A DNA stretch of 64,000 bases from Desulfocapsa sp. (GCA_013792135.1 VMSP01000023.1:1-64000); one strand, 5' to 3'; positions 46,744 through 55,714 are shown, counted from the first letter of the stretch. A program made the numbers and translations. Notes: generated by a model not told the origin, from the sequence alone.

Positions 46744-47946
46744 ATGGACAATGTAATGCGTATTGCGTTAATCGCCGATGCCTTTCCGCCCATGCGTTCA
46801 TCCGGGGCGGTCCAGCTTAGGGATTTGTCTTTGGAATTCGTAAAGCAAGGCCACCAGCCAACCGTGATGATTCCAGACTCGGATATTGATCACCCGTGGT
46901 TGCTGGAAGACATGAAGGGCGCACAGGTGCTCAGATTGAAGGCACCGCGCACTAAAGATATTGGTTATGTGTCGCGTACGATCAACGAATTTTTGATGCC
47001 CTTTGCCATACTGCGCAATCTTCGGAAAAGTCCATTCGCGGATGTTCGATGGCACGGTGTAGTGTGGTATTCACCGACGATTTTTCTTGGGCCGATTGCG
47101 AATGCTTTGAAAAAGGCCAGTACTTGTCGGAGTTATTTGATCATCCGGGATATCTTCCCTGAATGGGCAGTCGATATGGGGCTGCTCAGTCGTGGTTTGC
47201 CTTATTGCTTTTTCAAGCTCATTGAGCGCTACCAGTATTCTGTGGCGGATATTATTGGTGTACAGACACCGGCAAATCTCGCTTATTTTGATGATTGGGC
47301 GAAGCAGCCAAGGCGGCGAGTTGAAGTGCTGCAGAATTGGCTGGCTGACGCACCCGATGTTGGCTCAAGTATTTCGGTGGCTGATGGGCCGCTGTCGGGA
47401 CGGACAATTTTTGTCTACGCTGGCAACATGGGGGTTGCCCAGGGCGTGGATGTCCTGATTGACTTGGCCGAGCGTTTGCGTAACCGACGCGATCTCGGTT
47501 TTCTGTTTGTTGGTCGCGGCAGTGATGTCCAGCGTTTGCGTGGCGATGTCAAAGCCCGTGGACTAGACAATGTGGCTTTTCATGACGAGATTGATCCCTC
47601 GGAAATTCCCGGCCTGTACGCCCAATGCCATGTCGGCATGGTGGCACTGGATCCGCGCCACAAGACGCACAATATTCCCGGCAAGTTCCTTTCCTATATG
47701 CAGGCAGGCTTGCCGGTTCTGGCAAGCATTAACCCCGGTAATGATCTGGCAGAAATAATTGAGCGCGAAGGTGTTGGGCGAGTCTGCACGGATCACTCGG
47801 TAGATACATTGCAGCGACTGGCGGAGGAACTTGTGGACGAAATCATTCCTAGAAAAAGCGTGGCGGCCCATTGCTGTGCATTGTCGGCAAAGCTCTTTTC
47901 GCCAGAGGTGGCAGTGAAACAAATCGCTGCGGCATTAGAAAGCTGA
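46744..47946 (+). CDS. GT4 glycosyltransferase, WbuB-like (L-FucNAc transferase)
   Basis: About 400 residues, GT-B fold. The opening MRIALIADAFPPMRSSGAVQLRDL and SYLIIRDIFPEWAVDMGLL are characteristic of WbuB-type transferases, which move L-FucNAc from UDP. It directly follows fnlABC, supporting that donor. The sugar-nucleotide site is IFVYAGNMGVAQGVDVLI with GKFLSYMQAGLPVLA. Start at 46744 or 46756. Confidence 0.87.
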   Translation: MDNVMRIALIADAFPPMRSSGAVQLRDLSLEFVKQGHQPTVMIPDSDIDHPWLLEDMKGAQVLRLKAPRTKDIGYVSRTINEFLMPFAILRNLRKSPFADVRWHGVVWYSPTIFLGPIANALKKASTCRSYLIIRDIFPEWAVDMGLLSRGLPYCFFKLIERYQYSVADIIGVQTPANLAYFDDWAKQPRRRVEVLQNWLADAPDVGSSISVADGPLSGRTIFVYAGNMGVAQGVDVLIDLAERLRNRRDLGFLFVGRGSDVQRLRGDVKARGLDNVAFHDEIDPSEIPGLYAQCHVGMVALDPRHKTHNIPGKFLSYMQAGLPVLASINPGNDLAEIIEREGVGRVCTDHSVDTLQRLAEELVDEIIPRKSVAAHCCALSAKLFSPEVAVKQIAAALES

Positions 47947-48080
47947 ATGCACATATGAAAGAGCCGCTCCTCATAAATGTCCTGGAACTGGACCGGCTGT
48001 TGTGGTGTGTTTGCAATATAGCCAATTCCACACCAAATAGAGAACTCACAATCCATGCATGCGTCAGGGATATTTTGTAA

Positions 48081-49445
48081 ATGAAAACACATATTCAAGA
48101 AAAGGCCGCGCTGCTGCTGATAAGTGATAGTGTGGCGATGTCGTTCTCGTTCGTCATTGCCCTCCTCCTTGGTCATAAGGCCCATTTAACCCTTGGCCTC
48201 CTTTGTCGCCATCTCTGGGGCTTTGCGGCCCTCTTTGTTCCCACGCTCCTCATTTTCTTTGTCCTTGACGGATATGCCCTGCACAAAGTCCGGCAACGTT
48301 TTGGCCAGCAGGCATTGATCCTCGGCTGTGGGTTGCTGGCAAGTTCGATTTTGTCGACGTTTATATTCTTTTTCTTCCGGGACCCGGTTCCGCGTGCAGT
48401 ATTCCTTATTTTTTATGGAAGCGCATTCATTCTTGTTGTCTACTTCCGTAAAATCCTCAACCAACGTATGCTTACATCGACCCAATGGCTGACCCTCATT
48501 GTCGGTGACGGAAAAAGAAGTTCGGAAGTGGCGCAGTTCATCAATGCCAGTGCCTATCTTCGCACAGAAGTCGTCGGCTATGTGTCTGAAGGAAACGGGA
48601 GCCAGGCGCAGGACCACCTGCCTCACCTGGGGCACATAGACGATCTGGTTTCGATTGCCAGAGAAATGGCTGTTGATCAGGTCATCGTCGCAGTTCCCTC
48701 CCGGGACGATAACCTGATTAAATTGTTGCTGGAATGTATGCAAAGCAAGATCAAGGTTTCAGAATTCAGAAGAGTGATCGAGGAAATAACCGGCAGGGTG
48801 CCGATCGACCATCTCAATGACAACTGGTTCCTTCTTGAATTAAGCAGTTCAAATAAACGATATTTCTGGTACACGAAACGCTTAGCCGATATTGCGGTCT
48901 CCTGTATCGGGCTCTGCCTGGCATTGCCCCTGTCTCCCTTCATTGTCTTGCTGATCAAGATCGACTCACGGGGGCCGGTATTTTATTCCCAGCAACGCAT
49001 GGGAAGGGGGAGTAAGCCTTTTGTCGCCTGGAAACTGAGAACTATGGTCGATGGTGCTGACCGTAACAACGTCCACTGGACCACGGACAATGACGACCGC
49101 ATCACCCGAGTGGGCAGGATTGTGCGCAAGACGCGGCTGGATGAAGTGCCGCAGTTGCTCAATATCTTCAAGGGAGAAATGAGCCTGATCGGTCCGAGGC
49201 CGGAGGCGCTCAGCCTGGTGGAGATGTACACCAGAGAGATTCCCTATTACCCGGAACGGCATATGGTAACGCCCGGAATCACGGGCTGGGCGCAGATCAA
49301 TTATCCCTACGGCAATTCCATCGAAGATACGCGCCAGAAGCTGATGTATGATTTCTACTATATCAAAAACCGAAGTGTAATCCTTGATCTTATGATCTTT
49401 TTGCGGACGATCCGGATTGTTCTAACAGGGAAGGGGGCGATGTAG
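48081..49445 (+). CDS. Initiating sugar phosphotransferase, WbaP/WcaJ-like (full copy)
   Basis: This polyprenyl glycosylphosphotransferase (454 residues) moves a sugar-1-phosphate to undecaprenyl phosphate, starting each repeat unit. N-terminal membrane helices (about residues 10-125) precede a CoA-binding-like cytoplasmic domain (LIVGDGKRSSEVAQFI, about 137) and, after another helix near 280, the bacterial sugar transferase catalytic domain (DSRGPVFYSQQRMGRG, WKLRTM, GEMSLIGPRPEALSLV, PGITGWAQINYPYG). Three truncated copies of its 3' part follow in the next 8 kb. Its stop is followed by a palindromic GTTGGGTTA repeat. Confidence 0.95.
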   Translation: MKTHIQEKAALLLISDSVAMSFSFVIALLLGHKAHLTLGLLCRHLWGFAALFVPTLLIFFVLDGYALHKVRQRFGQQALILGCGLLASSILSTFIFFFFRDPVPRAVFLIFYGSAFILVVYFRKILNQRMLTSTQWLTLIVGDGKRSSEVAQFINASAYLRTEVVGYVSEGNGSQAQDHLPHLGHIDDLVSIAREMAVDQVIVAVPSRDDNLIKLLLECMQSKIKVSEFRRVIEEITGRVPIDHLNDNWFLLELSSSNKRYFWYTKRLADIAVSCIGLCLALPLSPFIVLLIKIDSRGPVFYSQQRMGRGSKPFVAWKLRTMVDGADRNNVHWTTDNDDRITRVGRIVRKTRLDEVPQLLNIFKGEMSLIGPRPEALSLVEMYTREIPYYPERHMVTPGITGWAQINYPYGNSIEDTRQKLMYDFYYIKNRSVILDLMIFLRTIRIVLTGKGAM

Positions 49446-49450
49446 AGTTT

Positions 49451-49483
49451 TGTTGGGTTACGCTGGCGCTAACCCAACCTACG
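49451..49483. repeat. GTTGGGTTA...TAACCCAAC palindrome
   Basis: TTGTTGGGTTACG-CTGGCG-CTAACCCAACCTACG is a REP-like palindrome right after the sugar transferase stop. Related pieces follow copy 3 (about 55607-55660) and precede copy 4 (about 56459-56492). Confidence 0.65.
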
Positions 49484-49487
49484 TGAC

Positions 49488-49516
49488 TTGACACTATTGT
49501 CACTATCCAGTACAGT
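49488..49516 (+). promoter_or_regulatory. Promoter of the Phd/PIN module
   Basis: TTGACA (49488-49493), 17 bases, TACAGT (49511-49516). A short inverted repeat, TGACA-CTAT-TGTCA, overlaps the -35 and could be an operator. Confidence 0.6.
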
Positions 49517-49565
49517 CATATCAGTTGTATTAATCATGCTAATCATATTGGTCGCAGGGGGAGCT

Positions 49566-49826
49566 ATGTTAAAAACCGTATCCGCTATAAAGGCACGCCA
49601 GAATCTCGGGCAGGTAATGAATGAGGTTTTTCTCAAGGATGATGAATATATTGTCGAGCGTTCCGGCAAACCACTGGTGGCGATTATTCCCATCGAAAAG
49701 TATCTGAATATGACAGGCAAGCGCAAAGAATTTTTCAGATTGTATGATTCGCTTCAGGGAACTGCAGATAACTCTTCATCTGTTGATGACGATATTACAG
49801 AAGCCCTGACTGCCGCACGTCGATGA
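49566..49826 (+). CDS. Type II antitoxin, Phd/YefM-like
   Basis: This 86-residue protein binds DNA through its N-terminal Phd fold (MLKTVSAIKARQNLGQVMNEV, YIVERSGKPLVAIIPIEKYLNM) and neutralises the PIN toxin through its C-terminal tail. The ATG at 49566 follows GGGGGAG; the track's start at 49488 lies inside the promoter. It overlaps the toxin by four bases. The pair is the first module between successive sugar transferase copies. Confidence 0.9.
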   Translation: MLKTVSAIKARQNLGQVMNEVFLKDDEYIVERSGKPLVAIIPIEKYLNMTGKRKEFFRLYDSLQGTADNSSSVDDDITEALTAARR

Positions 49827-50254
49827 TCCGTATTGTTCTGGATACGGACCTGTTTGTCAGTGCTTTGCTCAAACCTGACTCAAATCCTGACATAATTTTA
49901 CATTTGGTCAAAGATGAGAAGGTTCTCTTACTCATGTCAGATTCTATTTGCCATGAGATCTCCAGGGTTCTGACCTATCCCAAAATCAGAAAGCGGCTTA
50001 CTGTTTCTGACGAAGAGCTAAAAAACTTTGTGCAATTGCTTGGTACTGTTGCCATCATAACCCCAGGCACCCTTAATCTACCGCCGATAGATGCTGACCC
50101 AGACGATACGAAATATCTGGTCTGTGCCGTCGAAGGGCATGCCGATTATATTGTTTCCGGCGATCATCATCTAACCGACCTGGTGATGTACCGAGGCATA
50201 CGCATCGTCACTCCGGTAGACTTCATTCAAATAGTATCCACACTCTCAGACTAA
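49823..50254 (+). CDS. PIN-domain toxin
   Basis: A 143-residue putative ribonuclease of the COG1569 PIN type. Acidic metal ligands are visible: MIRIVLDTDLFVSALL (Asp near 7), SDSICHEISRVL (Glu near 46), DADPDDTKYLVCAVEG (Asp near 94-97) and YIVSGDHHLTDL (Asp near 115). ATGA overlap with the antitoxin. Confidence 0.9.
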   Translation: MIRIVLDTDLFVSALLKPDSNPDIILHLVKDEKVLLLMSDSICHEISRVLTYPKIRKRLTVSDEELKNFVQLLGTVAIITPGTLNLPPIDADPDDTKYLVCAVEGHADYIVSGDHHLTDLVMYRGIRIVTPVDFIQIVSTLSD

Positions 50255-50271
50255 AGAAAATTTTGATTATG

Positions 50272-51146
50272 GCTTGCTGGCAAGCTCGGTTTTGTCGACG
50301 GTCATCTCTGTTTCTTCCGGGATCCGGTCCCGCGTGCGGTGTTCCTTGTTTTTTATGGAAGCGCATTCGCTCTTGTTGTCTACTTCCGTAAAGTCCTCAA
50401 CCAACGGATGCTTGCATCGATCCAGTGGCAGACCCTCATTGTCGGTGACGGAAAAAGAAGTTTTGAAGTGGCGCAGTTGATCAACTCCAGTGCCTATCTT
50501 TGTACAGAAGTAGTCGGCTATGTGTCCGGGGGAAACGGGAGCCAGGCGCAGGGTAAGCTGCCTCGCCTGGGTGGCAGGACCTGATCACGATTGCCAGGGA
50601 AATGGCTGTTGATCAGGTCATCGTCGCCGTTCCCTCCCGGGACGATAACCTGATCAAACTTCTGCTGGAATGCATGCAAAACAAGATCAAGGTCTCAGAA
50701 TTCAGAAGAGTGATCGAAGAAATAACCGGTAGGGTGCCGATCGACCATCTCAATGCGCTGACCGTAACAACGTCCACTGGACCACGGACAATGATGACCG
50801 CATCACCCGTGTGGGCAGGATCGTGCGCAAGATGCGGCTGGATGAAGTGCCGCAGTTGCTCAATATCTTCAAGGGCGAAATGAGCCTGATCGGTCCGAGG
50901 CCGGAGGCGCTCAGCCTGGTGGAGATGTACACCAAGGAGATTGCCTATTATCCCGAACGGCATATGGTAACGCCCGGAATCACCGGCTGGGCGCAGATTA
51001 ATTACCCCTACGGCAATTCCATCGAAGATACGCGCCAGAAGCTGATGTACGATTTCTACTATATCAAGAACCGGAGCGTGGTCCTTGACCTCATGATCTT
51101 TCTGCGGACGATCCGGATTGTTCTGACAGGCAAGGGTGCGATGTAG
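50272..51146 (+). pseudogene. Sugar transferase partial copy 2
   Basis: DNA similarity to the full gene runs from about 48331 to its stop codon. This copy has a deletion of about 235 bp (full-gene positions about 48819-49052), a smaller lesion near 50575 that breaks the frame, and no start. Its last 110 codons still form an open frame (50811-51146). It carries TKEIAYYPERH where the full copy has TREIPYYPERH, a variant shared with copy 4, and also shares about 130 bp of downstream flank with copy 4. Confidence 0.9.
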
Positions 51147-51205
51147 AGGGATTGTTTAGGTCAACTTTGCCATATTGTTTCACCATCGTATCTGGCAATC
51201 CACTA

Positions 51206-51285
51206 ACCCCCCTTCATCCCCCCTGAATCAGGGGGGAGACTTTGTCCCCCTCCTTGGCAAGGAGGGGTTAGGGGTGGTCGAGTGT
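51206..51285. repeat. C-rich palindromic repeat after copy 2
   Basis: CCCCCCTTCATCCCCCCTGAATCAGGGGGGAGA, then CCCCCTCCTTGGCAAGGAGGGGTTAGGGG. The same block follows copy 4 (57149-57230), and its CCCCTCCTT motif is also inside the MITEs at 23684 and 59050. Confidence 0.75.
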
Positions 51286-51293
51286 TGCTATCT

Positions 51294-51434
51294 AGTGTCT
51301 GTCCATAAATGGTCTTTCTGCCTGATCTCTGCGTTATGCTTAATAAATAATGCTTGGAATATCATACATATGCCTGCTCTTTTTTTCCGCAGTCCTTGAT
51401 ATCGAACAAAAATCCTTATTTATGGACAGGCACT
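51294..51434. mobile_element. 141-bp MITE with a matching empty site at copy 4
   Basis: Terminal inverted repeats AGTGTCTGTCCATAAAT and ATTTATGGACAGGCACT (one mismatch) bound 141 non-coding bases. ATCT (or TATCT) is duplicated on both sides. The paralogous flank after copy 4 (near 57236) reads GCTATCTAAGTAAATATGAC without the insert, giving a clean pre-insertion site. Confidence 0.85.
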
Positions 51435-51528
51435 ATCTAAGGAAATATGACAAAGTAGAATTAGTTACGGTACAAAAAAGACGTGCCTGGCCCAACCTTG
51501 TGACTTTATCCTTTTATGTGGTGAAAAC

Positions 51529-51566
51529 TTGACCATGCGGAGAATGCACTGTATAATCTCCGCATG
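51529..51566 (+). promoter_or_regulatory. Promoter and operator of the first Fic gene
   Basis: TTGACC (51529-51534), 17 bases, TATAAT (51552-51557), six bases, ATG. Transcription would start at the start codon. Perfect 10-bp arms CATGCGGAGA (51534-51543) and TCTCCGCATG (51557-51566) flank the spacer end and -10; the right arm includes the start codon. Confidence 0.75.
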
Positions 51567-52676
51567 AATAGCGGAAATAACATCTATCTCTGGCAACAGC
51601 CGGACTGGCCCCATTGGCGCTATGACACCCTGCGCCTGGCCGGATTGTTGGGCCGGGTGCACCATGCGCAAGGACACCTGCTCGGCCGCATGCGCGACTT
51701 GGGACTGGGCCTGCGCGATCAGGCCACTTTGCAGGTCTTGAGCGAGGATGTACTTAAAACCAGCGAGATCGAGGGGGAACGGCTGAACCCGGATACGGTG
51801 CGCTCTTCCATTGCACGCCGCCTGGGTGTTGATGCCGGCGCTCTGGCGCCCGCTGACCGGCATGTGGACGGCGTGGTCGATATGGTGCTGGATGCGACTG
51901 GCCGCTTCGATCAACCGTTGACCGCTGAGCGATTATTCGGCTGGCATGCCGCATTGTTTCCCACAGGGTATAGTGGCCTGGCCAGGATCCGTGCCGGTGG
52001 TTGGCGCGATGATGCCTCGGGCCCGATGCAGGTGGTTTCAGGCCCGATCGGACGGCAAAGGGTACACTTTGAGGCGCCGCCTGCTCATCGGCTGGAAGCC
52101 GAGATGGCGGATCTCTTGGACTGGTTTAATGGACGCCAGGAAGCCGATCCGGTGCTGGAGGCGAGCCTGGCCCATCTTTGGTTTGTCACTATTCATCCGT
52201 TTGACGATGGCAATGGCCGCATGGCGCGTGCGGTGGGTGACATGGCGCTGGCACGTGGAGAACAATCAACTCACCGCTTCTATAGTCTGTCGGCGCAAAT
52301 CCAGAGCGAGCGTAAAGACTATTATGACAGGCTCGAGCGCACGCAGAAAGGTTCGCTTGATGTAACCGGTTGGCTTGAATGGTTTCTGGGTTGTCTGTTG
52401 CGCGCGATAGAGGGTGCAGAGGTCACACGGTGCGCCGTGCTGATCAAGGCCCGGTTCTGGCAGCGCTGGGCAGGCATGCCGTTCAATGACCGACAAATCA
52501 AACTGCTCAATCGGCTGCTGGACGGCTTCGAAGGGAAGCTGACCAGCAGCAAGTGGGCGGCTATTGCTAAGTGCTCGCCTGATACGGCGCTACGCGACAT
52601 CACCGATCTGCTGGACCGGGGCGTGCTGAGCAAATCCGCCGCCGGAGGACGCAGCACCAGCTACCAGTTGAGTTAG
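51564..52676 (+). CDS. Fic-family AMPylase-like protein with DUF4172 and winged helix
   Basis: This 370-residue protein likely transfers AMP to a target protein. The N-terminal DUF4172 region (LWQQPDWPHWRYD) contains the inhibitory helix TSEIEGERL; the catalytic loop is HPFDDGNGRMAR near residue 213; the C-terminus is a winged-helix (SSKWAAIAKCSPDTALRDITDLL). Class II-type self-inhibition is suggested by the N-terminal motif. The winged helix and the palindrome over its promoter suggest autoregulation. No partner antitoxin gene is needed for this class. Confidence 0.93.
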   Translation: MNSGNNIYLWQQPDWPHWRYDTLRLAGLLGRVHHAQGHLLGRMRDLGLGLRDQATLQVLSEDVLKTSEIEGERLNPDTVRSSIARRLGVDAGALAPADRHVDGVVDMVLDATGRFDQPLTAERLFGWHAALFPTGYSGLARIRAGGWRDDASGPMQVVSGPIGRQRVHFEAPPAHRLEAEMADLLDWFNGRQEADPVLEASLAHLWFVTIHPFDDGNGRMARAVGDMALARGEQSTHRFYSLSAQIQSERKDYYDRLERTQKGSLDVTGWLEWFLGCLLRAIEGAEVTRCAVLIKARFWQRWAGMPFNDRQIKLLNRLLDGFEGKLTSSKWAAIAKCSPDTALRDITDLLDRGVLSKSAAGGRSTSYQLS

Positions 52677-52938
52677 ATGCTCTTAAAAGGGGACGCTACC
52701 CTTATTGAGGATATTCTTCAGCTATGCCAAAACCTTAGTCCCCCTCCTTCAGTTTAAGAACACGAAAAGTGCGAAAAGGGGACGCTACCCTTTTCATTCT
52801 TTTCATCAATGCCCTTTTCATGAACAAGCCAGCCGGCAAAAATACCGGCATAATTTTTATGATAAATAGTTAAAAATATATTATATACAGTTAGATAAAA
52901 CTGCATATAAACCGGCAACAACGATTTTGCATCTTGGG
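52677..52938. other. Intergenic region between the two Fic genes
   Basis: Contains two GGGGACGCTACCC motifs (about 52688 and 52783), a fragment of the CCCCTCCTT repeat (about 52740), and an AT-rich promoter area. An imperfect inverted repeat TATACAGTT-AGATAA-AACTGCATA (52884-52907) may be an operator of the second Fic gene. No gene. Confidence 0.5.
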
Positions 52939-54135
52939 ATGCTTATGGATATGACTTCTTCGCTTTACTCTTTCCCGCATCAATTTGAGCCTCTGCTGCC
53001 GCAGAAGGAGATTGACGCGTTGCGCGCTAAGGCAAGCCAGGTCGTGGAGCAGTCTCTGCGTCTCGGTGCGATGGCACATGCAGCCACTCTGACGGAATTG
53101 CGTGTGTTACTGCGAGAGATGAATAGTTATTACAGCAACCGTATCGAGGGGCAGGGTACGCATCCCTATAGAATTCGTCAGGCACTGCTCAAAAATTTCT
53201 CGGATCAGCCTGACATCGCGCGCTTGCAGCGTGTCGCGGTGGCCCATATCCAGGCGGAAATTGAGTTGGAGTTGCTGGTTGAGGCTGGCGAGTCTCCTTA
53301 TCCGGCCGCCTTTGTTCAGCGGGCGCACGCGGCTTTGTATGGCCGGTTGGCTGAAGCGGACAGAACCACTGCCGACGGTCTTCTTTTGGAGCCGGGGGGG
53401 CTGCGCCGTGACTTGCGGAGTGTGGGACACCATGTGCCGCCGACTGCGGAATCACTGCCCGCGTTTTTCAAACGATACGATGAGGTGTATGCAGCGTCTC
53501 GATCCTGGGAAGAGCGCCTTATTGCTATTGCTTGCGCGCACCAGCGTATGGCCTGGATTCATCCCTTTGCCGATGGCAACGGTCGGGCGGTGCGTTTGCA
53601 TACGCATGCGGCGCTGTTTCCCCTGACCCAGGGGCTCTGGTCAGTAAACCGGGGGTTGGCCCGGCGACAGCAGGACTACTATGCCAGGTTGGCGGATGCC
53701 GATGAGCCCCGGCTGGGGGACCTTGATGGGCGTGGCAATTTGAGCGAGCAGGGTCTGCGCAACTGGTGCCATTTTTTTCTTGATCAGTGTCTGAATCAGG
53801 TTGGATTCATGGCTCGTATGCTGGATCTGGGGCAGATGAAGGAGCGGATTCGAGGGTTGATTTCGTTCCGCATGGCGCAAGACAAGGCTTTACGACCGGA
53901 GGCGGTGTTGCCGTTTTATCACCTTTTCGCAGCAGGGCCTGTTTCCCGTGGAGAGTTTCAACAAATGACCGGGTTGGGTCAACGGGTCAGCCGGGCGTTA
54001 CTTTCCCGGTTAATCAGCATTGGTCTGGTCAAATCCGCCAGCCATGTGAGCCCGGTGAGTTTCGCCTTGCCGCTGGATGCTCTACAGTTTCTGTTGCCGG
54101 AGCTCTACCCGGAGGCGGCGACACGAGTCGAGTAA
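52939..54135 (+). CDS. Second Fic-family protein
   Basis: About 398 residues. An inhibitory-type motif SNRIEGQ lies near residue 65, the Fic loop is HPFADGNGRAVR near residue 205, and a C-terminal winged helix (GPVSRGEFQQMTGLGQRVSRALLSRLIS) follows. It belongs to a different subfamily from the first Fic gene, with no DUF4172. Start codon uncertain among ATGs at 52939, 52945 and 52951; none has a strong ribosome site. Confidence 0.9.
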   Translation: MLMDMTSSLYSFPHQFEPLLPQKEIDALRAKASQVVEQSLRLGAMAHAATLTELRVLLREMNSYYSNRIEGQGTHPYRIRQALLKNFSDQPDIARLQRVAVAHIQAEIELELLVEAGESPYPAAFVQRAHAALYGRLAEADRTTADGLLLEPGGLRRDLRSVGHHVPPTAESLPAFFKRYDEVYAASRSWEERLIAIACAHQRMAWIHPFADGNGRAVRLHTHAALFPLTQGLWSVNRGLARRQQDYYARLADADEPRLGDLDGRGNLSEQGLRNWCHFFLDQCLNQVGFMARMLDLGQMKERIRGLISFRMAQDKALRPEAVLPFYHLFAAGPVSRGEFQQMTGLGQRVSRALLSRLISIGLVKSASHVSPVSFALPLDALQFLLPELYPEAATRVE

Positions 54136-54179
54136 CAAGAAAAGGATACAGGAATTACAAATTTACCGTTTTTGAACAT

Positions 54180-54246
54180 GTAGGTCGGACTTCAGTCCGA
54201 TAACTGCGGTAGTATTAAGCCCTGCTGTCGGACTGAAGTCCGACTT
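54180..54246. repeat. GTCGGACTTCAGTCCGA palindromic repeat
   Basis: GTAGGTCGGACTTCAGTCCGATAA and TGTCGGACTGAAGTCCGACTTA are inverted copies about 20 bases apart, a REP-like hairpin. The rest of 54136-54431 holds a partial GGGGACGCTA motif (about 54311) and the promoter of the RelE-like toxin. Confidence 0.75.
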
Positions 54247-54384
54247 ACTCCTATGGCCAACATCTGGTAATTCAGCAATTTCCGAGTCCCTAACAAGAAA
54301 AGAACAAGAAAAGGGGACGCTATTATGACAATCTGGACTTTTGCGAGATTGTCAACTTTGTGACTTCTCTGCAGGGCTCTTGGC

Positions 54385-54403
54385 TATCACGCTTAGTGTG
54401 ATA
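54385..54403 (+). promoter_or_regulatory. Putative operator of the RelE-like module
   Basis: TATCAC-GCTTAGT-GTGATA is a perfect 6-bp inverted repeat 29 bases before the toxin start. TTGGCT just upstream could be the -35. Confidence 0.45.
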
Positions 54404-54431
54404 TGTTGTGTTATAGGTATGGAGTGGTGGC

Positions 54432-54923
54432 GTGAAGGTTTTTAAAAATGCATGGTTTGGGCGTTTCGTCCGGAAAGAGAAAATTTCAGCCGATGCGCTA
54501 TGGGATGCTGTCAAGCGTGCGGAAAATGGGCAGATCGATGCTGATCTTGGTGGTGGTGTTATCAAACAGCGGATTGCCCGTCCGGGAAAAGGTAAGTCTA
54601 AGGGGTATCGCACTATAGTTCTGTTTCGCAAGAGTGAAAAGTCGTTTTTCGTATATGGTTTTGCTAAAAGTGAGCTCAGTAATGTCGGCGAGGCTGAAGA
54701 AGAACAGTTCAATTCCAATTTGCATTCAAGCCGGCACCTTCGTCGGCTGCCCTGTGCGGCTCCTCACCGTACTGCCCGTACTGCTTCGTCGCCGCTCGTT
54801 TGCCTTCTCGGTGTCAACTTGAATGCTTTTTGGAATTAGAAAATGGCCAAGTATGTTTTGGCCCTGACGGATGAGCAGTTAAGTGAGTTGGTTGCAAGTG
54901 GACCGTTTGAGGAGGTTGCATAA
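54432..54923 (+). pseudogene. RelE/ParE-family toxin interrupted by a 126-bp insert
   Basis: From the GTG at 54432 the frame encodes a RelE-like toxin (VFKNAWFGRFVRKEKISADAL, DADLGGGVIKQRIARPGKG, YRTIVLFRKSEKSFFVYGFAKSE). After EAEEEQF it runs into a small insertion and stops at 54839 with foreign residues. Removing 54712-54837 restores QF-KKMAKYVLALTDEQLSEL...FEEVA and a TAA at 54921, one base before the antitoxin ATG. The intact toxin would be about 121 residues. The 135-residue product in the track is probably non-functional, or altered at the C-terminus. Confidence 0.8.
54712..54837. mobile_element. 126-bp MITE-like insert in the toxin gene
   Basis: Ends ATTCCAATTTGCATTCAAG and CTTGAATGCTTTTTGGAAT are inverted repeats matching at 16 of 19 positions. 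The interior is GC-rich and non-coding. No clear target duplication is seen. Confidence 0.75.
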
Positions 54924-54924
54924 G

Positions 54925-55242
54925 ATGGCCAGGAAATATCGCAGTGATGCCTTTGCCGCTATCCATGAAACGATGGAGGCGCTGCATGAGGTGGGCGCCA
55001 TTGAAAAGAAGACGATGCGCGAGTTCGATGATGCGTGCCTGACCCCAGTGCAAGAACTCAGTCCTGAAGAGATAAAGTCTCTTCGGTTACGTGAGCACAT
55101 CTCCCAGCCTGTTTTTGCCCGTTATCTGAATGTTTCCAGGAATCTGGTTTCCGATTGGGAGCGGGGTGTGAAGAAGCCTGGTGGGCCGGCTTTGCGTTTG
55201 CTGACCGTAATCCAGAAGAAAGGGCTCATGGCGATTGCGTAG
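54925..55242 (+). CDS. HTH antitoxin partner of the RelE-like toxin
   Basis: A 105-residue XRE/HigA-like protein. The helix-turn-helix is SLRLREHISQPVFARYLNVSRNLVSDWERG (about residues 52-81), followed by GGPALRLLTVIQKKGL. GGAGG nine bases upstream supports the ATG at 54925. It remains intact although its toxin is interrupted, so it may still repress the operon. Confidence 0.9.
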   Translation: MARKYRSDAFAAIHETMEALHEVGAIEKKTMREFDDACLTPVQELSPEEIKSLRLREHISQPVFARYLNVSRNLVSDWERGVKKPGGPALRLLTVIQKKGLMAIA

Positions 55243-55264
55243 CAGCGGGTTCCCCTCTCTGCTG

Positions 55265-55593
55265 AGATCGTGCGCAAGTCGCGGCTGGATGAAGTGCCGC
55301 AGTTGCTCAATATCCTCAAGGGCGAAATGAGCCTGATCGGTCCGCGGCCGGAGGCGCTTAGCTTGGTGGAGATGTACACCAGAGAGATTCCCTATTACCC
55401 GGAACGGCATATGGTAACGCCCGGAATCACGGGCTGGGCGCAGATTAATTACTCCTACGCCAATTCTATCGAAGATACACGCCAGAAACTGATGTACGAT
55501 TTCTACTATATCAAGAACCGGAGCGTTGTCCTTGACCTCATGATCTTTCTGCGGACGATCCGGATTGTTTTGACAGGCAAGGGTGCGATGTAG
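55265..55593 (+). pseudogene. Sugar transferase partial copy 3
   Basis: About 329 bases match the last 109 codons of the full gene (from about 49117 to the stop), all open. The 5' breakpoint lies 20 bases after the antitoxin stop. It carries the TREIPYYPERH variant of the full copy, plus NYSYANS where the others have NYPYGNS. Confidence 0.92.
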
Positions 55594-55714
55594 GGGGATT
55601 GTTGGGTTGTTGGGTTACGGCACAAAAAAGACGTGCCTAGCCCGATCTACGTGACTGCGAGACTTTGGGCTTGCTGAAACAGCGTTGGCTGGGGTGGGTG
55701 TAAATTATATTCCA

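Noticed and set aside
47955-48080. 41-residue frame directly before the sugar transferase
   Set aside because: It ends in TAAATG, which looks coupled, but there is no ribosome site and no similarity I recognise; too short to support.
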